Below, piece after piece: positions 1 to 7,999 of a stretch of 64,000 nt of DNA; the first letter of the stretch is position 1, and each line of letters begins with the position of its first letter. This stretch comes from an uncultured Bacteroides sp. (lineage in GTDB: Bacteria > Bacteroidota > Bacteroidia > Bacteroidales > Bacteroidaceae): the NCBI GenBank assembly GCA_958453305.1, contig CAUDXH010000002.1, forward strand, positions 62,001 through 126,000, given 5' to 3'. Both the position numbers and the translations under genes were made by a program. The notes beneath the pieces are model-generated. The model saw nothing but the letters and a program-made list of their open reading frames with translations, was not told the origin of the DNA and made no database searches.

Positions 1-1251
1 CTTGGTGCTGCCAATGAGGCACTGCAGCAGTTGAGTTATAACGGACCGGAAATTGCAATGGGTTATGCTTGTGCTTATCCGTTAGGAGTAATGGGTATCA
101 TTTTGTCTATGATTGTTATCCGCTACATATGTAGAGTGGATATGAATAGAGAATCTGAAGAAATCCAGCAGGAAGAAGAAGCTAATCCGCACTTGAAGCC
201 TTATACACTTTCATTGAAAATGCAGAATAAGGCTTTGGTGGGTAAAACATTGTCGCAGGTGCAAACTTTCCTTTCGCGTGATTTTGTATGTACGCGAATT
301 ATTCAGGAAGGCAATATGAATACTCCGAATGCTAAAACCGTGCTTCACATGGACGATAAAATGCTGGTTGTATGTGCAGAAGATGACTCGGAAGCAATTC
401 AAGCTTTTATCGGTTCTCGCATTGACTTAGATTGGGATGCTACGAATCAGCTGGATAAACCGATGGTTTCTCGCCGTATATTGGTTACACAGCCTAAGAT
501 TAACGGAAAGACTTTGGGAGAGTTACATTTCAGCAGCATGTATGGAGTAAACGTAACTCGTGTGAACCGTTCAGGTATGGACTTGTTTGCTGCCCGTAAC
601 TTGCGTTTGCAAGTAGGTGACCGCGTGATGGTAGTAGGAACACAAGATGCTATTGAACGTGTTGCAGGTCTGTTGGGTAACCAGTTGAAACGTCTTGACC
701 ATCCCAATATCGTCACCATCTTTGTGGGTATTCTCTGTGGTATTATTTTCGGAAGTCTGCCTATTGCAATTCCGGGAATGCCTACACCGGTTAAGCTTGG
801 TTTGGCTGGCGGTCCGCTGATTATATCTATTTTAATCGGACGATTCGGTCATAAGGTGAAGCTGGTAACTTATACTACTATGAGTGCGAATTTGATGTTG
901 CGTGAAGTAGGTCTGGTACTTTTCCTTGCCAGTGTAGGAATCAAGGCTGGAGGAAACTTTGTGCATATGGTCGTTGAGGGCGACGGATTACTTTATGTGG
1001 GTCTGGGCTTCTTGATTACATTTATTCCACTGCTGATTATGGGTATAGTGGCGCGTTGGCGTCATCGTATCAATTATTATACGTTGATGGGACTTATTGC
1101 TGGTAGTAATACAGACCCTCCCGCATTGGCTTATGCGAATCAGATTTCAGGAAACGATGCACCTGCCGTAGGCTATTCAACAGTTTATCCGTTGGCAATG
1201 TTCCTTCGTATCCTTACAGCTCAGCTTCTTATTTTGACATTGGCGGGTTAA
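1..1251 (+). CDS. AspT/YidE/YbjL-family transporter, 5' end cut by window
   Basis: The frame is open from base 1, so the gene begins before the window; 416 residues are visible. The visible part starts in a membrane segment (MGYACAYPLGVMGIILSMIV). Two soluble RCK_C (TrkA-C) domains follow at about residues 60-145 and 150-230; the motif VGDRVMVVGTQDAIERV closes the second. A block of hydrophobic helices then runs to the end and carries GSNTDPPALAYA, typical of the AspT/YidE/YbjL antiporter duplication. Family members are about 550 residues, so roughly 130-150 N-terminal residues are missing. Known members exchange amino acids or organic acids across the inner membrane (aspartate/alanine in AspT). 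The substrate cannot be read from the sequence. The family call is firm; the function is only a class assignment. Confidence 0.88.
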   Translation, partial: LGAANEALQQLSYNGPEIAMGYACAYPLGVMGIILSMIVIRYICRVDMNRESEEIQQEEEANPHLKPYTLSLKMQNKALVGKTLSQVQTFLSRDFVCTRIIQEGNMNTPNAKTVLHMDDKMLVVCAEDDSEAIQAFIGSRIDLDWDATNQLDKPMVSRRILVTQPKINGKTLGELHFSSMYGVNVTRVNRSGMDLFAARNLRLQVGDRVMVVGTQDAIERVAGLLGNQLKRLDHPNIVTIFVGILCGIIFGSLPIAIPGMPTPVKLGLAGGPLIISILIGRFGHKVKLVTYTTMSANLMLREVGLVLFLASVGIKAGGNFVHMVVEGDGLLYVGLGFLITFIPLLIMGIVARWRHRINYYTLMGLIAGSNTDPPALAYANQISGNDAPAVGYSTVYPLAMFLRILTAQLLILTLAG

Positions 1252-1292
1252 AATGGATATTTGATTGAATTTCTGTTTTTTTTCACGAAATA

Positions 1293-1338
1293 ATTTTCTT
1301 GATAAAAGAATTATGCTTTAATTTGTAATCAAGAAAAT
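1293..1338. repeat. 11-bp perfect inverted repeat between transporter and small membrane protein
   Basis: Arms 1293-1303 (attttcttgat) and 1328-1338 (atcaagaaaat) are perfect complements around a 24-base spacer. It lies 40 bases after the transporter stop and ends 24 bases before the next start. No T-run follows, so it may be an operator or a weak mRNA-end hairpin rather than an intrinsic terminator. Confidence 0.5.
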
Positions 1339-1362
1339 AAACCATAAAAATAGAAGACACAC

Positions 1363-1539
1363 ATGAAAAGCTTGTTAAAGAACTTGGGAGTAATATTGGT
1401 GATAATCGGTGCTGTTATTCTGATTGCTTGTTTTGCAAGTGGCAATGTAAATAACAACTCTGTTTTGGGAGTTTCATTGCTGTTGGTAGTAATCGGTCTG
1501 ATTTCTCATATTATCCTGAACAAACGTATTACAGATTGA
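1363..1539 (+). CDS. Small two-helix membrane protein, 58 aa
   Basis: A short reading frame of 58 codons starts MKSLLKNLGVILVIIGAVIL and ends NKRITD. It has two strongly hydrophobic stretches (about residues 8-25 and 33-52) separated by a polar Asn-rich turn (GNVNNNS), so it should be a two-pass inner-membrane hairpin. The start is ATG and a strong intrinsic terminator follows 21 bases after the stop. Small proteins of this kind are common and mostly unnamed in Bacteroides. No catalytic motif is visible and I give no function. Its reality rests on the coherent hydropathy pattern, the basic N-terminus and the downstream terminator. Confidence 0.7.
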   Translation: MKSLLKNLGVILVIIGAVILIACFASGNVNNNSVLGVSLLLVVIGLISHIILNKRITD

Positions 1540-1560
1540 TTTTAAGTTATCTGATTTAAC

Positions 1561-1598
1561 AAAAAAGCCTGAATCAACTAAATGATTCAGGCTTTTTT
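1561..1598. terminator. Bidirectional intrinsic terminator
   Basis: Perfect 16-bp stem: 1561-1576 pairs with 1583-1598 around a 6-base loop. The stem has A-rich and T-rich ends, so it gives a U-run in both directions. It ends the small membrane protein transcript on the plus strand and may also stop queA on the minus strand. Confidence 0.9.
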
Positions 1599-1729
1599 GT
1601 TAATACGCTGTTGAATGTAAATCTCTGTTAGAGCTATTTAGCTTATTCTTGCGACCGTTTCTGATTTCCTTGCTGAGATAAGATTACGGTTTGTTTCTTT
1701 CATTCTTTTCTTATATGCTTCGATTGGTT

Positions 1730-2947
1730 TCACGGAATCAGTAAAGAGGAATCGCCGTAACTTAAGAATCGGAAATCATGTTCCAATGCATAATTGTAAA
1801 TCCGATGCCAGTCTCCCTTGACGAAAGCCGAGACCAAGAGCAGCAAGGTACTCTGTGGCTGATGGAAATTGGTTACCATCTTTTTCACAATCTTATAGGT
1901 ATATCCGGGAGCGATAATAATCTGTGTGCTGGTGTGAAATGTATCCAACTGATTTCGCGTCATATAATCCATGATATGCTGTAATGCCTCTGTTGCTGTA
2001 AGCATCGGATGAGTTTCATAAGGTTGCCATTGTTTTACATGTAACTGTTCTTCGCTGGCCTCCGGATGCTGAGAAATGGTAACACCGATGTAATATAAAC
2101 TTTCCAGCGTTCGGACAGAAGTTGTACCTACGGCAACAGCTTCACCCTGATGTGCAATCAGTTTTTCAATGGTCGTTTTAGTTACAGAAATATATTCGGT
2201 GTGCATTTCATGTCCTTCTATTTCTTCACTTTTTACAGGCTTGAAAGTACCGGCTCCCACGTGAAGGGTAACCTCTTCCAAGTCAACTCCCTTTTCTTTC
2301 AAGTTGCTTAATACCCGTTCGGTGAAGTGTAATCCAGCTGTAGGAGCAGCTACCGAGCCTTTTATTTTAGAATAAACCGTCTGGTAAGTTTCTTTATCGC
2401 TTTCTTCAGTTTCCCTGTTTAGATAGGGAGGAATAGGTAACTCACCAAACACTTCCAGGATATCGGCAAAGGTCACTTCCTCATTGTCCCAGTTAAAATC
2501 TACCCAGTGACTTGTGCCATGACATGCACCGCGCGTGGCCGTTAACGTAATAGGTTTACCTTTAACTGTCATTTCTTTACGTAAGGCTCCTTCTTTCCAT
2601 TTTTTCAAATTACCTATCATGCAGAGCCAGGCTGCATGATGTGTTTGCTGGAAATTCAGCGCATAGTCATGAGGCTGTATGGGTTCCAGGCAAAAGATTT
2701 CAATTAACGCCCCGGTTTCTTTGCGGAAATGCAAGCGTGCCTGAATGACTTTTGTGTTGTTGAAAATCATCAGTGTTCCCGGTTCAAGATAATCAGGCAG
2801 TGAGGTGAAGCGGGTTTCACTAATCTCACCGTGGCGGTAAACCAAAAGTTTAGATTGGTCGCGTACGGGTAACGGAAATTTGGCAATCCGTTCATCGGGC
2901 AGCGGATAATTATAATCGCTTATTTTGATATGTTTTGTTTCTTCCAT
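1730..2947 (-). CDS. queA: S-adenosylmethionine:tRNA ribosyltransferase-isomerase QueA
   Basis: Transfers and isomerises the ribosyl part of SAM onto preQ1 at tRNA position 34 to give epoxyqueuosine, a cytoplasmic step of queuosine synthesis. Family motifs are clear: SDYNYPLPDERIAKFPLP at the N-terminus, LMIFNNTKVIQARL, VAAPTAGLHFT and LHVGAGTFKPV in the centre, and TNFHQPQSTLLLLVSAF near the end. At 405 residues it is longer than E. coli QueA (356), with extra residues in the middle. The ATG start sits 13 bases downstream of a predicted transcription start for the -7 box at 2967-2974. It is transcribed alone. The next queuosine enzyme, queH, is also in this window at 30104. Confidence 0.97.
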   Translation of the reverse strand: MEETKHIKISDYNYPLPDERIAKFPLPVRDQSKLLVYRHGEISETRFTSLPDYLEPGTLMIFNNTKVIQARLHFRKETGALIEIFCLEPIQPHDYALNFQQTHHAAWLCMIGNLKKWKEGALRKEMTVKGKPITLTATRGACHGTSHWVDFNWDNEEVTFADILEVFGELPIPPYLNRETEESDKETYQTVYSKIKGSVAAPTAGLHFTERVLSNLKEKGVDLEEVTLHVGAGTFKPVKSEEIEGHEMHTEYISVTKTTIEKLIAHQGEAVAVGTTSVRTLESLYYIGVTISQHPEASEEQLHVKQWQPYETHPMLTATEALQHIMDYMTRNQLDTFHTSTQIIIAPGYTYKIVKKMVTNFHQPQSTLLLLVSAFVKGDWHRIYNYALEHDFRFLSYGDSSLLIP

Positions 2948-2966
2948 GTCTTCTGTTTTTATGCTG

Positions 2967-2974
2967 CAAAAGTA
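2967..2974 (-). promoter_or_regulatory. Bacteroides -7 promoter box for queA
   Basis: Minus-strand TACTTTTG matches TAnnTTTG exactly and lies 20 bases upstream of the queA ATG, which implies a very short 5' UTR. No good -33 element was found. Confidence 0.6.
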
Positions 2975-3131
2975 AGATTTTCCTTTCGATAAATCAGTAT
3001 GTTTGCTTATCGATTTTCGTTTTGCTCTTAGAGATTGAAGAAACAGACGTCCGTGAAAGCAGAATAAAGCTTGTTTTCTTACAAGTCAATGAAAAGGATA
3101 TATATATGCCAAGAGGTGTTATATATGTGGT

Positions 3132-4019
3132 TTAGATGGATAGTATCTTCTTTTCAACACTCAAATCGTCTTCTGTCATTTTCGGGGAAGGAATGTTACA
3201 CATACGTATAATGTCTTCCGGCTGGCATGTGAAATCATAATAAGCCTGTTCTTTTTTATTAAGGATTTCATACGCTTTCAATTCCCCCTTAAGCTTGAGA
3301 AAATCGTTGCGGTCAATGCTGTCAGAATGTTTCACGAACAAGATGCGTCGTGCCACCGGATTGTAGTTATAATCAAAACATGTATAGATACCTCTTAAAA
3401 AAGGAGGCCGGTCATACATGGGGATTTTCAGGCAAATATGAAAAAGAGCAAGCTGTGGAGCCTGGTTTTCATTGAAGGTGAGATACAGGTGATTTACGCC
3501 GTTCATCATGACAACTCCCCAGTGAGTAACTCCGTAGGCATTGTTATGCCCAACCTCGGCATAGCATCCGTTTTCGGCCGGAGCTATCAGATAAGGTTCA
3601 ATTTTCAAGCTATGGCTTCCCGATGAAAGGCTGTAGCTTAAGTAAATTCCGCAAAACGGAGCTATACGGTTTAATGTTTCTTTCATGTTGTTTTCTAACT
3701 GTGAAAGAAAGGGATTATAGTTGTTTTCCTGACGGGGTTTGGATGAAAGATCAATGGCATACAGCGAACTTTTCAAATGCGCAAGTGACCCTAACAGTTT
3801 TTTCTTTGATACATTGTTTACCCATACCAAAGCATTGTCAAGAGCCACTTCTTCCTCTTCTCCTTTCTCTCTGTTTTTCTGATAAGCCGGAAGAACAGTA
3901 GAGTAAATAGCCGACAACACACTGGGTGAGATGTTTGCCTGCTCTGCCATTTCTTTCATTTTTACTCCTCTTTGGCGAAGAAAAGAGATACGTTCATATA
4001 TTTCTTTTAAGTCTTCCAT
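3132..4019 (-). CDS. Unknown protein with N-terminal HTH-like segment
   Basis: A 295-residue soluble protein not assigned to a named family. The N-terminus (YERISFLRQRGVKMKEMAEQ followed by ANISPSVLSAIY) reads like a helix-turn-helix of the kind used to recognise DNA or peptides. The middle (about 45-110) is charged and helical. The C-terminal half (about 115-275) is mixed alpha/beta and contains HWGVVMMNGVNHLYLTFNE and a hydrophobic run around LALFHICLKIPMYDRPPFLRG. There is no signal peptide or membrane helix. It is monocistronic, between queA and the divergent phosphonate operon. A regulatory role is possible because of the HTH-like start and the divergent neighbour, but that is inference only. 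Confidence 0.75.
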   Translation of the reverse strand: MEDLKEIYERISFLRQRGVKMKEMAEQANISPSVLSAIYSTVLPAYQKNREKGEEEEVALDNALVWVNNVSKKKLLGSLAHLKSSLYAIDLSSKPRQENNYNPFLSQLENNMKETLNRIAPFCGIYLSYSLSSGSHSLKIEPYLIAPAENGCYAEVGHNNAYGVTHWGVVMMNGVNHLYLTFNENQAPQLALFHICLKIPMYDRPPFLRGIYTCFDYNYNPVARRILFVKHSDSIDRNDFLKLKGELKAYEILNKKEQAYYDFTCQPEDIIRMCNIPSPKMTEDDLSVEKKILSI

Positions 4020-4191
4020 ATGCTGAATTATACAAAAACGCGGTAAAAATACGGTTTAAATATTACAAAACAATTTCAAACGGGTGTCTTCTTAATTACT
4101 GAACTGTAATAAAAGCATTTCATGAATATTTCTGAATTGTTACGGGTTTATGATTCATATTTTATTCATTTTTTACCTTATGGATTGACTC

Positions 4192-4199
4192 TACTTTTG
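4192..4199 (+). promoter_or_regulatory. -7 promoter box for the aminoethylphosphonate operon
   Basis: TACTTTTG is an exact TAnnTTTG match 28 bases before the ATG at 4228. No clear TTTG at -33; the region there is a T-run. Confidence 0.6.
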
Positions 4200-4227
4200 T
4201 GGCGTAATCATAAAACGATAGAAAACA

Positions 4228-5628
4228 ATGAATACTCCAACTCCTACATTACACCATTTGAATAAAGAAAAACGCTCAATGCCCGACTGGCTTTTTGTGC
4301 TTTGGGCGGGAGGTACGGCTCTTTTATCTTATTCGTTGGTTTATGCACTTCGCAAACCTTTTACTGCCGCTGAGTTTGAGGGACTTCAGGTGTGTGGCAT
4401 GGATTATAAGATTGCAGTAAGCATTATCCAGCTGTTAGGTTATGTATGCGCAAAAATGCTCGGCATCAAATATATATCAGAGTTAAAGCCTGAGGGCCGC
4501 TTGAAGTTTATTATCGGCTCGGCTGTTCTTTCCGAAGTATCTCTGATTGCTTTTGGCTTGATGCCTTTACCTTATAATATCATGGCACTGTTTTTCAACG
4601 GACTCTCGTTGGGATGTATGTGGGGTGTGATATTCAGTTTTCTGGAAGGACGCCGGACTACAGATATTCTGGCAAGTATAATGGGCGTAAGCATGGCTTT
4701 AAGTTCAGGGGTGGCAAAATCTTTAGGACTGTATGCGCTCCACGATTTGCATGTAAGTGAATTTTGGATGCCGGCTCTGATTGGGGCAGCTGCGCTTCCG
4801 CTGCTCTGTTTTACCGGATGGATGATGACCCGTTTTCCTAACCCTACGGCAGAGGATATAGCAGCACGTTCCATACGTGTCACATTAAACGGCAAAGAGC
4901 GCTGGAACCTGTTCCGTCAGTTTATGCCTGTGTTAATCATGCTATTTGCTGCCAATCTGTTACTTACGGTTCAGCGTGATGTGAAAGAAGATTTCATCGT
5001 GTGTATCATAGATGTGTCTGCCGTGTCATCGTGGGCTTTTGCACAAATCGATTCGATAGCTACTCTGGTTTTGCTTGCCACTTTTGCCTTACTGGCAACT
5101 ACTTATAATCATTTGAAAGTTATCTGTATTTTGCTTGTGCTCTCTACAATGGGAATGGGTACTTTGGCTTTTCTGGGCTTGAACTTTCATCAGATGGGTT
5201 TGCCGGTAACCATTTGGCTCTTTTTGCAAAGCCTTTGTCTGGACATGGCTTACCTGAGTTTTCAGACTATCTTCTTTGAACGCTTTATTGCTTGTTTCAA
5301 GATAAAAGGAAATGTGGGATTCTTTATAATAACCATTGACTTCGTGGGTTATCTCGGAACGTTGGCTTTGTTACTGTTCAAAGAGTTTTATGCTTCTCAT
5401 ATCAACTGGCAGTTATTCTATAATCAGATGAGTGTGTGGATTGGGGTGATATGCTGCGTGATGTTTGTAGGATCTTTGGTTTACATGATTCGTGAAAAGC
5501 GCAGAAAACGCCGGATTGACCTGCAGAAGAAGCAGACTCCGGTGGCAGGACAGAAAAATGTGGAAGAAAAAAACAGTGAGTCTTCAGAAAAAGAAAATAA
5601 TATATACTTAACAACTACAGCAATATGA
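4228..5628 (+). CDS. DUF5690-family MFS-like transporter of the phosphonate operon
   Basis: A 466-residue polytopic membrane protein with about twelve hydrophobic segments between residues 20 and 430 and a charged cytoplasmic tail (KRRKRRIDLQKK onward). The early motif SYSLVYALRKPFTAAEF resembles the first helix of organophosphate:phosphate antiporters of the major facilitator superfamily (GlpT/UhpT type). The family is known as DUF5690. It is first in an operon and overlaps phnX by four bases (ATGA), so it is translationally coupled to an aminoethylphosphonate-degrading enzyme. The natural inference is that it imports 2-aminoethylphosphonate or a related phosphonate. The substrate has not been shown by anything in the sequence. 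Confidence 0.85.
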   Translation: MNTPTPTLHHLNKEKRSMPDWLFVLWAGGTALLSYSLVYALRKPFTAAEFEGLQVCGMDYKIAVSIIQLLGYVCAKMLGIKYISELKPEGRLKFIIGSAVLSEVSLIAFGLMPLPYNIMALFFNGLSLGCMWGVIFSFLEGRRTTDILASIMGVSMALSSGVAKSLGLYALHDLHVSEFWMPALIGAAALPLLCFTGWMMTRFPNPTAEDIAARSIRVTLNGKERWNLFRQFMPVLIMLFAANLLLTVQRDVKEDFIVCIIDVSAVSSWAFAQIDSIATLVLLATFALLATTYNHLKVICILLVLSTMGMGTLAFLGLNFHQMGLPVTIWLFLQSLCLDMAYLSFQTIFFERFIACFKIKGNVGFFIITIDFVGYLGTLALLLFKEFYASHINWQLFYNQMSVWIGVICCVMFVGSLVYMIREKRRKRRIDLQKKQTPVAGQKNVEEKNSESSEKENNIYLTTTAI

Positions 5629-6416
5629 AAAAAATAGAATGTGTAATTATGGATTGGGCAGGTACTGCTATTGATTATGGATGTTTTGCTCCAGTATCAG
5701 CCTTTATTGAGAGTTTTAATGCTATTGGAATAAATATTACAGCAGAGGAAGCTCGACGCCCTATGGGACTGACAAAGATAGACCATGTGCGTGCTTTGTT
5801 TCAGATGGAACGCATTGCGGACGCTTTCCGCCAGAAGTATGGCCGTGATTATAATGAAGAAGATGTGCAGGGACGTTATGCAGAATTTCAGCATCTGCTG
5901 TTTGCTACCCTGCGTGAATATACCGGTCCGATTTCAGGAGTAATCGATACGATTGACAAGTTGCGCAGCCGCGGCATAAAGATAGGTTCTACAACCGGAT
6001 ACACCAAGGAGATGATGGATGTAGTAGTTCCTGCGGCAGCCGAGAAAGGATATCATGTAGATAACCATGTTACTTCAGACGGACTTCCTGCCGGACGTCC
6101 TTATCCGTATATGATTTATAAGAATATGTGTGATTTGGGAGTTCCTTCCCGATTCTCAGTGTTGAAGTATGGCGATACGATTTCTGATATCAAAGAAGGG
6201 ATAAACGCCGGAGTGTGGACCATTGGTGTTGTACTGGGAAGCAATGAACTGGGCTTGACAGAAGAAGAAGTTCATGCTCTTCCTGCTGAAACACTGAAAC
6301 AGCGGATGATGGAAATCAGAAACCGTATGTATGCAGCGGGAGCTCATTATGTAGTTGATTCGATTGAGGAACTTCCCGATTTGATAGACAGTATCAATGC
6401 ACGCATGAACAGCTGA
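5625..6416 (+). CDS. phnX: Phosphonoacetaldehyde hydrolase (phosphonatase)
   Basis: Hydrolyses phosphonoacetaldehyde to acetaldehyde and phosphate, cleaving a C-P bond. It is a HAD-superfamily protein of 263 residues, the usual length. Motif I is MDWAGTAIDYG with nucleophile Asp10. The Schiff-base lysine specific to phosphonatases is Lys51 in PMGLTKIDHVRAL. The later HAD motifs appear as GSTTGYTKEMM and KYGDTISDIKEG. The presence of both the HAD nucleophile and the lysine makes the specific call secure. The start overlaps the transporter stop by four bases and phnW follows after 57 bases. Confidence 0.97.
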   Translation: MKKIECVIMDWAGTAIDYGCFAPVSAFIESFNAIGINITAEEARRPMGLTKIDHVRALFQMERIADAFRQKYGRDYNEEDVQGRYAEFQHLLFATLREYTGPISGVIDTIDKLRSRGIKIGSTTGYTKEMMDVVVPAAAEKGYHVDNHVTSDGLPAGRPYPYMIYKNMCDLGVPSRFSVLKYGDTISDIKEGINAGVWTIGVVLGSNELGLTEEEVHALPAETLKQRMMEIRNRMYAAGAHYVVDSIEELPDLIDSINARMNS

Positions 6417-6473
6417 AAGAATGAAAGAAATGTGAGTAAAACTAAAATTATGAATTAAATAAAGAAATGTAAT

Positions 6474-7559
6474 ATGAGACCTTATTTATTATTGACCCCC
6501 GGACCTTTAACAACAAGTGAAACCGTAAAAGAAGCCATGATGAGCGACTGGTGTACATGGGATGAAGATTACAATGTAGGGATTGTAGAAGTAATCCGCA
6601 AAGAATTGGTTGAATTAGCTTCCAGCAAACCGGAAGATTATACAGCTGTGCTGATGCAGGGCAGTGGCAGCTTCTGTGTTGAGGCTACACTGGGCTCTGT
6701 AGTCCGCCCTGAAGATAACCTGTTGGTGGCTGCAAACGGAGCTTATGGTAAGCGGATGGGGTTGATTGCTGAATATTATCATTTGAACTATCATCTGATG
6801 CGGTTTGAAGAAACTCAGCCTGTTTGCCCCAAAGAAATCGATGCATATCTTTCCTCTCATCCTGAAGTAACTCATGTATCGGTGGTTCATTGTGAAACTA
6901 CAACCGGGGTATTGAATCCGTTGGAAGAAATCGCCGCAGTAGTAAAGAAGCATGGCAAAGTATTGATTGTAGATGCAATGAGCAGCTTTGGCGGAGTGCC
7001 TATTGATATGGAAAAACTGGGAATTGACTTTATGATCAGCAGTGCCAATAAGTGTATTCAGGGAGTTCCCGGATTTGGCTTTATCTTGGCACGCAGATCT
7101 TTGCTTGAAAACTGTAAGGGTGTTGCCCGTTCGCTTTCTCTCGATTTATATGATCAGTGGGAAACGATGGAGAAAGGACATGGAAAATGGCGCTTTACTT
7201 CGCCCACACATGTGGTCCGTGCGTTTATGCAGGCTTTAAATGAGTTGAAAGCCGAAGGTGGAATAGAGGCTCGTCATGCCCGTTACAGTGAAAATCACCG
7301 CACTTTAGTGGAAGGCATGCGCTCATTGGGATTCCGGACATTGCTGCCCGATAACGAACAGTCGCCGGTCATCACTTCGTTTTATTACCCTGCTGCCGAC
7401 TTTGATTTTAAAGCATTTTATCTGAAGTTAAAAGCCAAAGGTTACGTTATTTATCCGGGTAAGATTTCGCAGGCTGACACTTTCCGCATCGGAAATATCG
7501 GAGATGTATTTCCTGATGATTTCAAAGGTCTGATAGAGGCAATTAAAGAACTTAAATGA
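6474..7559 (+). CDS. phnW: 2-aminoethylphosphonate--pyruvate aminotransferase
   Basis: A PLP-dependent enzyme that transfers the amino group of 2-aminoethylphosphonate to pyruvate, giving phosphonoacetaldehyde and alanine. It is 361 residues. The N-terminus LLLTPGPLTTSETVKEAM is the class V aminotransferase signature, MQGSGSFCVEATLGS binds the PLP phosphate, VDAMSSFGG carries the ring-binding Asp, and SSANKCIQGVPGF carries the PLP lysine (Lys193). With phnX next door and no phosphoenolpyruvate mutase or phosphonopyruvate decarboxylase nearby, the pair points to breakdown rather than synthesis of the phosphonate. Confidence 0.97.
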   Translation: MRPYLLLTPGPLTTSETVKEAMMSDWCTWDEDYNVGIVEVIRKELVELASSKPEDYTAVLMQGSGSFCVEATLGSVVRPEDNLLVAANGAYGKRMGLIAEYYHLNYHLMRFEETQPVCPKEIDAYLSSHPEVTHVSVVHCETTTGVLNPLEEIAAVVKKHGKVLIVDAMSSFGGVPIDMEKLGIDFMISSANKCIQGVPGFGFILARRSLLENCKGVARSLSLDLYDQWETMEKGHGKWRFTSPTHVVRAFMQALNELKAEGGIEARHARYSENHRTLVEGMRSLGFRTLLPDNEQSPVITSFYYPAADFDFKAFYLKLKAKGYVIYPGKISQADTFRIGNIGDVFPDDFKGLIEAIKELK

Positions 7560-7579
7560 TAATTCTTCTTTTTTCTCAT

Positions 7580-7664
7580 TCCCGGTTTTGATAGAAGCAG
7601 TATCCGATTAGCTTGAATCTTTCAAGTATTGACCGATAGGAGTTTATCAGAATCGGGATTTTTT
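7580..7664 (+). terminator. Long-armed composite terminator after phnW
   Basis: Arms 7580-7593 and 7645-7658 pair over 14 bp with a few G-T pairs. An inner small hairpin (cttgaa / ttcaag, about 7612-7626) sits in the 51-base loop, and T6 follows at 7659-7664. It lies 20 bases after the phnW stop and should end the phosphonate operon, so the porin at 8000 would need its own promoter. Confidence 0.75.
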
Positions 7665-7999
7665 ATGGTCAAAAATAAAATTCACTTCGTTCAGTCTGTT
7701 TTTTACTGAAACGGAAAATGAATTTCTTCATCGGTCATGCAGCAGGCTTTTTAAGTAGGCGGGGATGAACTAATCCATCGGTATCAAGCGGAAAGCCCCA
7801 TGAGGGTTATATTTTTGCATTCCTTCTTGCAGGTCTGGTTTTTTCTTGATAACTTGCCGTTTTCTTTCTTCTTGCTTCGCTTTACGCCCGATTCTTCAAG
7901 GTTTTGCTGTCAAAATAACAAATATGTAGCGGGAAAGAAGAACTATTTTGTTTAACTTTAAATTTAAAAACAGGCTCTAAGCTTTCGTGGGGAAAAATT
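7665..7999. other. Intergenic stretch with possible coding remnant
   Basis: No complete gene is seen. On the minus strand a 41-codon open stretch with no proper upstream start (7773-7895, stop at 7770-7772) ends NPHGAFRLIPMD and looks like the C-terminus of a protein. A further short coding-like piece (MKKFIFRFSKKQTERSEFYF) lies beyond it. These may be decayed gene remnants or a dispersed intergenic repeat. No exact TAnnTTTG box was found before the porin start at 8000. Confidence 0.35.

Noticed and set aside
4228..7559. Phosphonate biosynthesis locus
   Set aside because: No phosphoenolpyruvate mutase or phosphonopyruvate decarboxylase gene is nearby; phnX points to degradation.
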